In this document: positions 1-8,190 of the stretch, piece after piece
Numbering within the stretch: the stretch's first letter is position 1
How the letters are laid out: the number at the start of each line of letters is the position of its first letter
DNA from: a bacterium
Lineage (GTDB): Bacteria > Actinomycetota > Acidimicrobiia > Spongiisociales > UBA5794
DNA: 57,070 nt
NCBI GenBank assembly: GCA_024228555.1
Contig: JAAETI010000993.1
Coordinates: forward strand, 1 to 57,070
Direction of reading: 5' to 3'
The notes under the pieces: model-generated
Seen by the model: the letters and a program-made list of their open reading frames with translations, nothing else
Databases searched by the model: none
Told to the model about the DNA's origin: nothing
Position numbers and translations under genes: made by a program

Positions 1-423
1 CATCAGGAACGTTGCCATTTGCTCACGGAGGACAGGGTTGCTCGGGCAATATCGTGTGTTGGCAGGTGGGTTGCATCCCTTGGTGATACCAGCAGCGGCG
101 AGACGGTTGATCGCATCTTCGAACACGCCACCCGAATCCGTGAACAGCGCATCGGTCGTTGCAGGGAGATTGAGAGCTCGTACCAAAAACGCAGCCATCT
201 GGCCCCTGGTAACCGGGTCTCCAGGGCAGAACAGGTTGTTTACCGGCGGGTTGCAGCCTTTGGTGACTCCGATCGCGGCTATTGCCTCTATCGCCCCTTC
301 ATGGGGAGAGTTGTCGTCGTCAAGAAAGGTGCCACCAGGCGCAACCTGGGCCAGCGCGGTTCCACCCACTGGGAGCAGAGCGACGACGAGTGCGAATGCG
401 GTCAACCAAGGGAGTTTTCTCAT
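1..423 (-). CDS. Secreted protein with SLH-like cysteine repeats (3' end beyond window)
   Basis: The first 141 codons are visible; the gene runs off the left edge. The protein opens with a signal peptide (MRKLPWLTAFALVVALLPVG, then an AxA-like site ending ALAQ). Two repeats of about 55 residues follow, each with a stretch of the form GVTKGCNPPxNxxFCPxxPVTRxQMAAFLVRAL. The repeats resemble S-layer homology modules in shape (hydrophobic helix, then TRxQMAxFL) but carry two cysteines, a form I associate with Acidimicrobiia and relatives. The same repeats end the gene at 8187-9563. If family habit holds, the missing part is a further repeat or the C-terminus. The product probably sits at the cell surface; no catalytic domain is visible. 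The ATG at 423 starts the signal peptide directly. Confidence 0.85.
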   Translation of the reverse strand, partial: MRKLPWLTAFALVVALLPVGGTALAQVAPGGTFLDDDNSPHEGAIEAIAAIGVTKGCNPPVNNLFCPGDPVTRGQMAAFLVRALNLPATTDALFTDSGGVFEDAINRLAAAGITKGCNPPANTRYCPSNPVLREQMATFLM

Positions 424-461
424 CGGCCAAAGGCTAATAGCGGCTCAGTTGCTACCCGGGA

Positions 462-1631
462 TTATCCGGTGAGGCGCCTCTCCGTCGGGGTTCTGAACCG
501 CGCCACGAATCTGCGCTCGCCGAGCCACCGCTGCAGCTCAGCGGCTCTTCGCTGCACTAGCTCAATAGATGCGGCATCAGCGGACTCGAGGTACTCAAGT
601 CGGACCTCGCCGCTCCCTGATTGCGCCCACCCGCCAATGATGCGTCCGTTGAGCCAGATCGTCGGCCCGGCATTGCCGTTGCGATCGTATAGGTCCGCAC
701 GATGGCTTCCGAGATACCAGTCGCGATCCTTCCACCCCATCACGGTTGAGTCGAGTGAAGGCAACAAGGCTGCCCATGGTTCAACCGGGTCTGTCGGGCC
801 GTGATCGTCAGGCGCCAAGTACCCAACTTCCCCATCGAGGTCCACTTCCACCGACTCGCACGCGCCAAGAGCAGCCTTGGTGAGTCCGACGCCCCAACCG
901 GTCCACCACTTGATATCTGTGAATGTGCCCGGGCCGTAAGTTCGCAACCAGCGACCTACCAACTCTGTCTGCGCCTCCTGCTCGGTCATTGGCGTAAACG
1001 GATCATCAAGCCAGGTATCTGTGCGGGTCCATCGATACTGGGTCGAAACCCAGCTGCCCAACGGTCGCACCCGTACGATGCGATTGCCGGCAGCCAGGAG
1101 AAACAGCACACGAGTCGACAACCCGACACGACCGCCCCACTTCTTGCCGTGACCAAATGTGATCTGGATACCGAGTTCCGGCACCCGTGTCTTCAGTTCA
1201 TTGGCGGTCGCCGCACCGAGCTCACCGAGTGCCTGCATGGTTCTGGTTTCGACATCTGCCAACCAGGCATCACAGTTTGACGCGATGTCGTGCTGCTCCA
1301 GGTAGCCGACGAGGCGCCTCCTCTCGGGCGCATGGAGCCGTTGCGCACACGCGGCGTCGACAACTGCCCCGAGCGTCGGTGGCACGACGAACATGGTTCG
1401 GCGCATCCCGAGCATGCGCAGCAGAGCGCGGTCTTCGTAGAGCGATTCCTCGAGATCCTCGACCGTGAACCCGTCGATACGTGCCTGACAGCTGAGAAAT
1501 GGGGTTGCGGGGTCGCTTGAATGCAGACCCATGAGAGCGTCCGCAACGTCTTCGACGGTCGCCGCCGGTTGCGCAAGAAGGTGGCGCCGCCCCAGCCGGC
1601 TGCGTCGCTCCTCGGTCGTAATCATCTGCAT
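462..1631 (-). CDS. Winged-helix DNA-binding protein of the AlkZ/YcaQ-like family
   Basis: About 389 residues. The N-terminal part (LGRRHLLAQPAATVEDVADA, then GLHSSDPATPFLS and a MRRTMFVV block) is typical of the winged-helix family that includes the crosslink glycosylase AlkZ/YcaQ (HTH_42). The middle has the family pattern of a WWTGWG motif and a late LNGRIIGGW. Catalytic activity cannot be assigned: the QxQ or QxD glycosylase motif of AlkZ/YcaQ is not evident, so a glycosylase-like or purely DNA-binding role are both open. Starts at 1631 and 1625 are both ATG; 1631 has a TACTGT eight bases upstream. The gene is divergent from the thioesterase at 1679, with 47 bases between them. Confidence 0.75.
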   Translation of the reverse strand: MQMITTEERRSRLGRRHLLAQPAATVEDVADALMGLHSSDPATPFLSCQARIDGFTVEDLEESLYEDRALLRMLGMRRTMFVVPPTLGAVVDAACAQRLHAPERRRLVGYLEQHDIASNCDAWLADVETRTMQALGELGAATANELKTRVPELGIQITFGHGKKWGGRVGLSTRVLFLLAAGNRIVRVRPLGSWVSTQYRWTRTDTWLDDPFTPMTEQEAQTELVGRWLRTYGPGTFTDIKWWTGWGVGLTKAALGACESVEVDLDGEVGYLAPDDHGPTDPVEPWAALLPSLDSTVMGWKDRDWYLGSHRADLYDRNGNAGPTIWLNGRIIGGWAQSGSGEVRLEYLESADAASIELVQRRAAELQRWLGERRFVARFRTPTERRLTG

Positions 1632-1664
1632 CGCCACCAACAGTAATCCGCAGCCCTGTTGCCA

Positions 1665-1670
1665 TATACT
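1665..1670 (+). promoter_or_regulatory. -10 hexamer TATACT, probable leaderless start of the thioesterase
   Basis: TATACT lies eight bases before the ATG at 1679 and there is no Shine-Dalgarno between them. With usual spacing, transcription would begin at or within two bases of the start codon. The same arrangement recurs at several other genes in the window. Confidence 0.5.
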
Positions 1671-1678
1671 CGCAGCAC

Positions 1679-2101
1679 ATGGACCTCACGCCTGCAATCG
1701 TCAATCAGTTCATTGCCGAGTCATTTCCACTAACGGTGGACAGCGGCTACTCATGTATCGAACTCGAACCCGGCACTGCTGTGGCGAGACTGGCATTCGA
1801 TCCGGACAACGTACGCCCTGGTGGCATCGTGCCAGGACCTGCCGTATTTGGTCTCGCCGACATATCGCTTTGGTTCGCCATCTTTACTGAGATCGGGATT
1901 GAACCCATGGCCGTCACCAGCGACCTGACGATCCACTTCCTGCGCCCCGCCATTGGATCGGCTCTACTGGCAAGGTGTGCCGTGACCAAGGTGGGAAAGC
2001 GTCTCGCCCATGGCGAGATCAGGATCTGGGAAGAGGGAGGGGACCCCGATCGGCTGATTGCGTTCGCATCGGGCGCATACGTCCTGCCGGACTCCGGCTA
2101 G
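1679..2101 (+). CDS. PaaI-family hotdog thioesterase
   Basis: A 140-residue single-domain protein with hotdog-fold features. A central helix follows GGIVPGPAVFGLADISLWFA, where the acidic residue in LAD is at the place of the catalytic Asp of PaaI-type thioesterases. Then come a strand with TSDLTIHFLRPA and a closing GEIRIWEEG strand. It probably hydrolyses an aromatic or short-chain acyl-CoA; the substrate cannot be read from sequence. It is followed after nine bases by an M24 peptidase and then a kynureninase, in one direction, so the three are likely co-transcribed. The -10 element nearly touches the ATG. Confidence 0.8.
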   Translation: MDLTPAIVNQFIAESFPLTVDSGYSCIELEPGTAVARLAFDPDNVRPGGIVPGPAVFGLADISLWFAIFTEIGIEPMAVTSDLTIHFLRPAIGSALLARCAVTKVGKRLAHGEIRIWEEGGDPDRLIAFASGAYVLPDSG

Positions 2102-2110
2102 GTTGCCCGT

Positions 2111-3355
2111 ATGTCACACGATGTTCTGTCGCTACGGGATCAGAGCGACCTCCTAGACCAACGCCTCAACGATCGGTTGAGCACAATCGTCCCGGAAATC
2201 ATGGAGCGGGCGGGTATCGACTGCTGGGTGTTGGTTGCCCGCGAGTACAACGAGGATCCGGTGCTCAAAACCATGCTGCCGGCTACCTGGCTATCGGCAC
2301 GACGCCGCACCATTCTGGTCTTCACATCGTTCGGCAAGGAACGAGTCGCGATCGCCCGTTATGGCGTGGGCACCGCCTTTCCCGCTGCCTGGTCACCAGA
2401 TCAGGAGCCGGACCAGTGGCGCCGGCTTGCCGATTACCTGGACGAACACAACCCGGCCCGGATTGCGATCAATCAATCCGCCACTTTTGCGGTCGCCGAT
2501 GGCATGACGACGACCGAGGCGGCCTCGTTCTTCGAGAGTCTTCCCGATCGCCTGAACGAGCGGGTCGTCGACGGCGATGCCCTTGCCGTGGGATGGTTGG
2601 AGGCGCGGACACCCGATGAGGCCGAGTCCTACTCGGACCTTTGTAGTCGCGCTCACGGCCTTCTCAGAAGAGCACTATCTCCAGAAGTCATCACCCCTGA
2701 AGTCACGACCACCGACGACGTCGAGTGGTGGCTGCGTCAAGAGGTGCAGGATCTTGGATACGGCACGTGGTTCCACCCGAGCGCATCGGTGCAACGCGCC
2801 GCCGATGAGGGCGCCTCGCCCACAGCGCACGGTGCTCCCGGCATCATCCTGCCCGGTGACCTCGTCCACATCGACTTTGGAATCATGTATCTCGGCCTAC
2901 ACACCGACCAGCAACAGCATGCATACGTGCTGAGACACGGCGAGACCGCGGCGCCCGAAGGCCTGCAGAGGGGCCTCGCCGCTGGCAATCACCTTCAGAA
3001 CATCGTGCTGGGCAGCTTCCGCACCGGTGCAACGGGCAACGAGATCCTCAGCAGGTCGCGCAATGAGGCGCATCAGGCTGGATTGCAGGCAACGATCTAC
3101 AGCCACCCGATCGGCATGCACGGCCATGGCGCGGGCCCGACAATCGGGCTTTGGGATCAGCAGGACGGAGTCTCAGGGACGGGCGACTACCCGCTATGGC
3201 CCAACACCGCCTACTCCATCGAGCTCTCGGTGCTTGTGGATGTCCACGAGTGGGACGATCAGAAGGTCCGGATCATGCTCGAAGAAGATGCGTACTTCGA
3301 CGGTGAGTCCGTTCGCTTCCTCGATGGGCGCCAGACCGAACTCTGGCTCGTCTAG
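2111..3355 (+). CDS. M24-family metallopeptidase (Xaa-Pro aminopeptidase-like)
   Basis: 414 residues. A creatinase-like N-terminal domain (about 1-190) precedes a pita-bread domain. Metal-ligand positions of the M24 fold can be followed: an Asp in DLVHIDFG, a second in GLHTDQQ, a His in SHPIGMHGHG, and Glu residues in YSIELSV and MLEEDAYF. Members cleave the bond before proline, or act as creatinase- or dipeptidase-like hydrolases; substrate is unknown. The start ATG is nine bases after the thioesterase stop, and the kynureninase follows eight bases downstream, so this is the middle gene of an apparent catabolic operon. It has no signal peptide and is likely cytosolic. Confidence 0.82.
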   Translation: MSHDVLSLRDQSDLLDQRLNDRLSTIVPEIMERAGIDCWVLVAREYNEDPVLKTMLPATWLSARRRTILVFTSFGKERVAIARYGVGTAFPAAWSPDQEPDQWRRLADYLDEHNPARIAINQSATFAVADGMTTTEAASFFESLPDRLNERVVDGDALAVGWLEARTPDEAESYSDLCSRAHGLLRRALSPEVITPEVTTTDDVEWWLRQEVQDLGYGTWFHPSASVQRAADEGASPTAHGAPGIILPGDLVHIDFGIMYLGLHTDQQQHAYVLRHGETAAPEGLQRGLAAGNHLQNIVLGSFRTGATGNEILSRSRNEAHQAGLQATIYSHPIGMHGHGAGPTIGLWDQQDGVSGTGDYPLWPNTAYSIELSVLVDVHEWDDQKVRIMLEEDAYFDGESVRFLDGRQTELWLV

Positions 3356-3363
3356 GTCCTCGG

Positions 3364-4641
3364 ATGCCTCTGCTACCGCTTGGCCCCTTTCCCTCAGATG
3401 CCGGCTACGCCACGGCAGTCGCCCTTGACGAGGCGGACCCGTTGCGATGCTTCCGTGCGGAGTTTGCGACACCAGACCCCAATCTCATCTACCTCGACGG
3501 CAACTCGCTCGGCAGGCTTCCCAATGCGACGATCGACCGTCTTGCCGGTGTGGTTGCAGACGAGTGGGGTGACGAACTCATCCGCTCCTGGCCCAACCGC
3601 TGGTGGGACCTCGCCGACAAGGTCGGCGGTCAGATAGCGCCCCTGATCGGGGCCGCCGCCGATGACGTGATCGTGACTGACTCCACGTCAGTTGTCCTTT
3701 TCAAGCTGATCATGGGTGCCCTGCAGATCCGGCAGGGACCCAAGCAGATCGTGACCGACGACCTCAACTTCCCAACTGACCTCTACGTTGCTGACGGCGT
3801 GGCCCGTCTATTGGGCGACACGGAGGTGACCGTTGTCAACACCGAACGTGCCGACCCGACAGAGGCAGTGGTGGCGGCAATTGACTCCACCACAACACTG
3901 GTCACCCTCTCCCATGTGGCTTTCAAGAGTGGCTATCTATACGACATGGAGCGGATCACTTCGGCTGCGCACGACGCTGGTGCCTTGGTTCTTTGGGACC
4001 TGAGCCACTCGGTCGGTGTTGTCCCGATTGATTTGCGGGGCTGCGCTGCGGACATGGCCGCTGGATGCACGTACAAGTACCTGAACGGAGGGCCAGGTTC
4101 TCCGGCGTTTCTATACGTGGCACCGTCACTACAGCTGGACAACCCCCTCTCAGGTTGGTGGGGTCACCGAGACCCCTTTGCGTTCACGGGCGAATACGAG
4201 CCTGACGCATCGATCAGGCGGTTCCAAACCGGAACTATGCCGATCCTCTCGTTGTCGGCGATCGAGCCAAGCGTGGCCCTGGTTCGCAAGGCAGGCGTGG
4301 TGGCAATTCGTCGCAAGTCAACAGCCCTCACAGAGTTCTTCATCGAGCTGTGCGACCGACTCCTCGAGCCTCTGGGGTTCCTGCTGGCGTCGCCTCGCGA
4401 TCCCAACCGTCGTGGGTCCCACGTGTCACTGCAACATGCCGATGGCTGGAGGATTACCCAAGCGCTCATCGATCAGGGTCAGGTCATCCCCGACTTCCGG
4501 GCACCGGACAACATCCGATTCGGCTTTGCCCCGCTCTACACCAGCTTTGTCGACGTGCATACGACGGCGCTTCGTATCGTCGAGTTGCTTGCGGCGGGCA
4601 TTCCCCTCCAATACTCGGCAGGCCGCGGCTCAGTTTCGTAA
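3364..4641 (+). CDS. kynU: Kynureninase
   Basis: 425 residues, a normal length for this fold-type I PLP enzyme. It hydrolyses kynurenine to anthranilate and alanine (or 3-hydroxykynurenine to 3-hydroxyanthranilate). Family blocks are visible in order: YLDGNSLGRLP near the N-terminus, an Asp-containing VLWDLSHSVG, the PLP-lysine region AGCTYKYLNGGPGSPAF, then GWWGHRDPF and the IRRFQTGTMPILSL stretch typical of KynU. No tryptophan dioxygenase or formamidase lies nearby, so the source of kynurenine is not shown here. It closes the thioesterase / M24 peptidase / kynU run. Confidence 0.9.
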   Translation: MPLLPLGPFPSDAGYATAVALDEADPLRCFRAEFATPDPNLIYLDGNSLGRLPNATIDRLAGVVADEWGDELIRSWPNRWWDLADKVGGQIAPLIGAAADDVIVTDSTSVVLFKLIMGALQIRQGPKQIVTDDLNFPTDLYVADGVARLLGDTEVTVVNTERADPTEAVVAAIDSTTTLVTLSHVAFKSGYLYDMERITSAAHDAGALVLWDLSHSVGVVPIDLRGCAADMAAGCTYKYLNGGPGSPAFLYVAPSLQLDNPLSGWWGHRDPFAFTGEYEPDASIRRFQTGTMPILSLSAIEPSVALVRKAGVVAIRRKSTALTEFFIELCDRLLEPLGFLLASPRDPNRRGSHVSLQHADGWRITQALIDQGQVIPDFRAPDNIRFGFAPLYTSFVDVHTTALRIVELLAAGIPLQYSAGRGSVS

Positions 4642-4679
4642 CCGTCTTCGAAGCAGCGCCCTGACGGCAACGGCGCACC

Positions 4680-4913
4680 ATGGACAACGCTCTTGACCTG
4701 GCCGACTTCCGTCATTGCGTGGCCGCCGAACTATGCGGCCATCCGAAACAGCGAGCCTGGCACGAAGGCAACGGCGGCAGACTCATTCTCGGCTTCAGCC
4801 ACGCCTACCACCCCAGTTGCGTCTGCAGCGATGAGCGGAGTTGCCCTCTGGCGCCGCCGGAGAATCGGATTTCCGCACATATCACAGCTGGAGAGAGGCT
4901 CCGCAACGGCTAG
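4680..4913 (+). CDS. Possible 77-residue Cys/His-rich small protein
   Basis: This frame fills the gap between kynU and the convergent EamA gene. It has an ATG start, a third-position GC content similar to neighbouring genes, and several Cys and His residues (AELCGHP, HAYHPSCVCSDERSCPL). It ends on TAG at 4911-4913, and the opposite gene ends on the same CTAG, a pattern that recurs at three firm convergent pairs in this window. I recognise no family, there is no ribosome-binding site, and the match could be chance. If it is not a gene, the 268-base gap holds nothing I can name. Confidence 0.3.
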   Translation: MDNALDLADFRHCVAAELCGHPKQRAWHEGNGGRLILGFSHAYHPSCVCSDERSCPLAPPENRISAHITAGERLRNG

Positions 4914-5761
4914 CCAAGGGCAAAGAGCACGACCGATGCCGCACCCAATGCGAACCCAACGAGCTGGAGCGGGCTGATCTGTTCCTTGGTGACCAGCCAG
5001 GCGAGCAGGATGGTCGGCCCGGGCGCCAAGGCGATAACCGCAGCAACAATTGCCACGGGACCCAACTGGTACGCAAGCACACTGAGTAGCACCGCAAGTG
5101 CGGTCAACACTCCGACTGCCACGTCGGGCATGAGTGCTTCCTTCTTGGGCCTAACCAACTGACCCGAGGCGAGAGCGACCGTCAGGAGCAGCACAGTGGC
5201 TGTGACTTGGGAGACGACTCCGGGAGCGATGCCGCTGTCTGGACTCGTCTGCCCGAAGAAGATGCCGGCACAACCGAGCAGACCGCCTGCAAGTGCACCC
5301 ATTGCCACCGCCTGCAGCGTCGAGAAGCCATCCTTGGATGTGTGATTGGACGTCGCCACCAACACCGCAGCAGGAAACGCGACCAGCAGTCCAATCAATT
5401 CGAGTCGTGACAAGCTGTCGCCGAGCAATGGACCGACAATCGCCGGCACCGCCATCGACACCAGTGCAAGGACGGGTGCAACGATCGCAATAGGACCGCG
5501 ACCCATCCCGATCATCAGAAGCGGCATCGCCAGCCCGACCACTACCCCTGCCGCCACGGCCCACCAGAAGTCAGCTCGGGTGAATTCCTCGGGTCTTGCG
5601 AGCGGGATCGCGGCGACCACGACCACAACGCCCAGAAGCAAGCTGATCAGCGTGTAGGTGATGGCGCTCGACGTGCGACCATCCTTGCGCAGCGTCACGC
5701 CGGCGAGATAGTCGGCAATCCCGAGCGATATCGCAGACGCAATGGCAAAACTCAACACCAT
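4910..5761 (-). CDS. EamA/DMT-superfamily transporter
   Basis: 283 residues from the ATG at 5761, which has GGGGA just upstream; an upstream TTG at 5788 is less likely. The protein is almost entirely hydrophobic, with about ten membrane segments arranged as two similar halves of five, the layout of drug/metabolite exporters with two EamA domains. Short basic loops such as RPKKEA separate segments. Substrate is unknown; relatives export amino acids or small metabolites. It diverges from the ribokinase-like gene at 5877 and its stop shares CTAG with the small frame ending at 4913. Confidence 0.85.
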   Translation of the reverse strand: MVLSFAIASAISLGIADYLAGVTLRKDGRTSSAITYTLISLLLGVVVVVAAIPLARPEEFTRADFWWAVAAGVVVGLAMPLLMIGMGRGPIAIVAPVLALVSMAVPAIVGPLLGDSLSRLELIGLLVAFPAAVLVATSNHTSKDGFSTLQAVAMGALAGGLLGCAGIFFGQTSPDSGIAPGVVSQVTATVLLLTVALASGQLVRPKKEALMPDVAVGVLTALAVLLSVLAYQLGPVAIVAAVIALAPGPTILLAWLVTKEQISPLQLVGFALGAASVVLFALG

Positions 5762-5863
5762 CGCTGTCCCCGATTCGGTCGCCTGCAACTACCGCAAAGA
5801 AGCTAGCGACTTCGTCCCGGGGCCACGATTCCTCCTCCAGATCGGTGCCGAACATCTCCGCTG

Positions 5864-5869
5864 TAGTAT
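5864..5869 (+). promoter_or_regulatory. -10 hexamer TAGTAT, probable leaderless start
   Basis: TAGTAT ends seven bases before the ATG at 5877, with no ribosome-binding site in between. This spacing places the transcription start at the start codon. Confidence 0.45.
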
Positions 5870-5876
5870 CCGTGGC

Positions 5877-6785
5877 ATGTCAATAGTTGTAGTTGGAAGC
5901 ATTGGAATTGATTTCGTAGCCGTCGCCCCGCGTCTCCCCAAGGTCGGTGAAACCGTTCTGGCGACGCAACCTCTGTACATAGGGCCGGGCGGCAAGGGCT
6001 TCAACCAAGCCGTCGGTGTGGCCCGTCTGGGTGGCGATGTGCGGTTTGCGACGAAGACCGGCAAGGGCAACCTAGGGTCGCAAGCGCGCTCCTTCCTGGA
6101 AGGTGAAGGGCTTCTTGGGCCCCTAACCAGACAGTCTGAAACTGACAATCAGGTTGCGCTGATCTTTGTGGACGACAGTGGCCACAACATGATCTCCGTG
6201 ACTCCAGGGGCGAGTGCGGATGTGCTTCCCTCCGATGTCGCTGACCTCGGGCTGGCCGAGGGGGACATCCTGTTGGCGCAACTCGAGATTCCCGTGGCCA
6301 CGGTCACAGCCGCAGCCCGACACGCCAAAGCCGCTGGCGCAACCGTTGTCCTCAATCCCGCTCCCGCCACCCCCCTGCCCGATGAACTTCTGTCCCTGGT
6401 AGACATCGCAACCCCCAACGAGACGGAATTGTCCATCCTCACCGGGATGCCAACCGATACCACCAATCAGGTGGTTGCCGCCGGTGAGCGGCTAATCGCA
6501 ATGGGTGTCGGGGAGGTTGTCGCCACCGTTGGCAGCAAGGGTGCCGTTCACATTGAGGGGTCAGGGAGCACCAAGTACGAGTCACTCCTCGTCGACGCCA
6601 TTGACACGACCGGAGCCGGCGATGCTTTCAATGCCGGTCTCGTCGTCGGGATGAGCCGCGGTCTTTCGCTGGCCGCGGCCATTGAACTCGGCGGGCAATC
6701 CGGCGCGTACTGCGTCACCCGTCTTGGCGTCCTCGACGGTCTGGCGACGGCTGAGGAACTCGCCGCGTTCGCAGCCAGCCAGTAG
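5877..6785 (+). CDS. Ribokinase-like PfkB-family sugar kinase
   Basis: 302 residues. The N-terminus (MSIVVVGSIGIDFVAVAPRL) and GPGGKGFNQAVGVARLGG are typical of ribokinase. The C-terminal ATP-binding and catalytic block reads DTTGAGDAFNAGLVVG, with the catalytic Asp in GAGD, and a PNETEL motif lies before it. The enzyme phosphorylates a sugar or nucleoside with ATP in the cytosol; ribose is the first guess, but PfkB substrates are hard to read. The start at 5877 is chosen because the fold begins there and a -10 element sits directly before it. No transporter or regulator for ribose is next to it; the neighbour is a divergent EamA exporter. Confidence 0.82.
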   Translation: MSIVVVGSIGIDFVAVAPRLPKVGETVLATQPLYIGPGGKGFNQAVGVARLGGDVRFATKTGKGNLGSQARSFLEGEGLLGPLTRQSETDNQVALIFVDDSGHNMISVTPGASADVLPSDVADLGLAEGDILLAQLEIPVATVTAAARHAKAAGATVVLNPAPATPLPDELLSLVDIATPNETELSILTGMPTDTTNQVVAAGERLIAMGVGEVVATVGSKGAVHIEGSGSTKYESLLVDAIDTTGAGDAFNAGLVVGMSRGLSLAAAIELGGQSGAYCVTRLGVLDGLATAEELAAFAASQ

Positions 6786-6888
6786 AGACCCCGGTCATAG
6801 GGAACAATCAACCGGCGATCTGGCGCAGCGAGACCGGGACCTTTGCCCCTGCCAGTCACTGTCACCGTTTGCGACGCTGTCAGTTGAT

Positions 6889-8190
6889 ATGAAGTCGTTC
6901 GCCGCCTTTCTAATAGCCCTCAGCCTGATGGTGCCGACAGCGGCGTCCGCCCAGGAGACCGAGTCCAACAGCGAACTCTGGTACCCGCAGGCTGAGGCCG
7001 AAGCGGGTTCCATTGCGTTGTACTTCGTGTACTCGGAGACCTGCCCCCATTGCTCAGCTGCCAAGCCTCTCATCGAAGACCTGGAGACGACCTACGACTG
7101 GCTCAAAGTGGTCAGGGTCAGTACGCAGACCGCAAGCGATGAGGAAATCGACACGGTGCTTACGCTGGCCGACGAGCTTGGCGAGGACATCGTTGGCGTA
7201 CCCACCTTTCTGTTCTGCGCGCGAATGGAGGTCGGGTTCGACTCGATCGAAACTACAGGGGCAAGCATCGAGTCATCCCTAGTCGCTTGCCACGAATACC
7301 AACGTGGCGAGACAACGGAGCCCGAGGAGCCCGAAGAAGACCTCCACGTCCCCGTTCTCGGTGACATCGACGCCAACGCGGTGTCGCTTCCTCTCTTCGC
7401 GGTGGCCATTGCCGGGCTTGACGCCTTCAACCCCTGCGCCTTCTTTGTTCTCCTATTCCTGTTGAGCCTCCTGGTCCATGCCAGGAGCCGGTGGCGCATG
7501 GCGCTGGTGGGAGGCGTGTTCGTTGTGATATCGGGCGTGATGTACTTTGCGTTCATGGCCGCCTGGCTCAACGTGTTTCTTGTGACCGGCCAGCTACGTT
7601 GGGTGACTGCGATTGCCGGCCTAGTCGCATTGGCCCTCGCCATCTTCAATATGAAGGACTACTTCTTCCCCGACACTGCCGGTTCAATCTCCATCCCCGA
7701 CTCAGCGAAGCCTGGGTTGTTTGCCCGCATGAGAAAGCTGACCACAGGTGATGCCATGCCCACCGTGTTGCTCGGGACCGTAGCGCTGGCTGCAGTGGCC
7801 AACAGCTACGAACTGCTGTGCACAGCGGGCTTCCCGCTTGTTTTCACGAGAGTGCTAACTCTCAACGATCTGTCGACTTCTAGCTACTACGGGTACCTAG
7901 GTCTCTACAACGTGGTCTACGTCATCCCCCTTCTCATCATTGTTGGAGTGTTTGTGTGGACGCTGGGCTCGCGCAAGCTATCGGAGACCGAGGGTCGCTT
8001 CCTCAAGCTGATGTCGGGAACCATGATGTTCGGACTTGCGCTGCTGCTTCTGTTCAAGCCAGACCTACTCGAGAACATGTTCGCCGCGGTTGGCATCATG
8101 GGAGTTGCCGTCCTCACGGCCTTCGCAGTGTCCTACTGGGACAAACACCGGCACACCCCGGTCAGCCCTACCGGCGCTAGGCCTGGCTAG
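6889..8190 (+). CDS. Membrane thiol-disulfide protein: N-terminal thioredoxin domain fused to DsbD/CcdA-like membrane domain
   Basis: 433 residues from the ATG at 6889. A signal peptide (ending near TAASAQ) is followed by an extracytoplasmic thioredoxin-like domain with a CPHC active site (in SETCPHCSAAK), an acidic linker, and about seven membrane helices. The membrane part has NPCAFF in its first helix and LLCTAGFP in a later one. A cysteine pair in two membrane helices is how CcdA/DsbD-type proteins move electrons across the membrane. I infer that the protein relays reducing power from the cytosol to its own outside thioredoxin domain. The order is reversed from classical DsbD, where the thioredoxin-like gamma domain is C-terminal. 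The stop shares CTAG with the convergent gene at 8187. Confidence 0.8.
   Translation: MKSFAAFLIALSLMVPTAASAQETESNSELWYPQAEAEAGSIALYFVYSETCPHCSAAKPLIEDLETTYDWLKVVRVSTQTASDEEIDTVLTLADELGEDIVGVPTFLFCARMEVGFDSIETTGASIESSLVACHEYQRGETTEPEEPEEDLHVPVLGDIDANAVSLPLFAVAIAGLDAFNPCAFFVLLFLLSLLVHARSRWRMALVGGVFVVISGVMYFAFMAAWLNVFLVTGQLRWVTAIAGLVALALAIFNMKDYFFPDTAGSISIPDSAKPGLFARMRKLTTGDAMPTVLLGTVALAAVANSYELLCTAGFPLVFTRVLTLNDLSTSSYYGYLGLYNVVYVIPLLIIVGVFVWTLGSRKLSETEGRFLKLMSGTMMFGLALLLLFKPDLLENMFAAVGIMGVAVLTAFAVSYWDKHRHTPVSPTGARPG

Noticed and set aside
5742-5876. 45-residue N-terminal extension of the ribokinase-like gene
   Set aside because: The fold starts at 5877 with a -10 element directly before it; the extension overlaps the divergent EamA start and has no motif.
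6682-6888. 69-residue N-terminal extension of the thioredoxin-DsbD protein
   Set aside because: It would place a signal peptide inside the protein and overlap the ribokinase-like gene; the ATG at 6889 begins a normal signal peptide.
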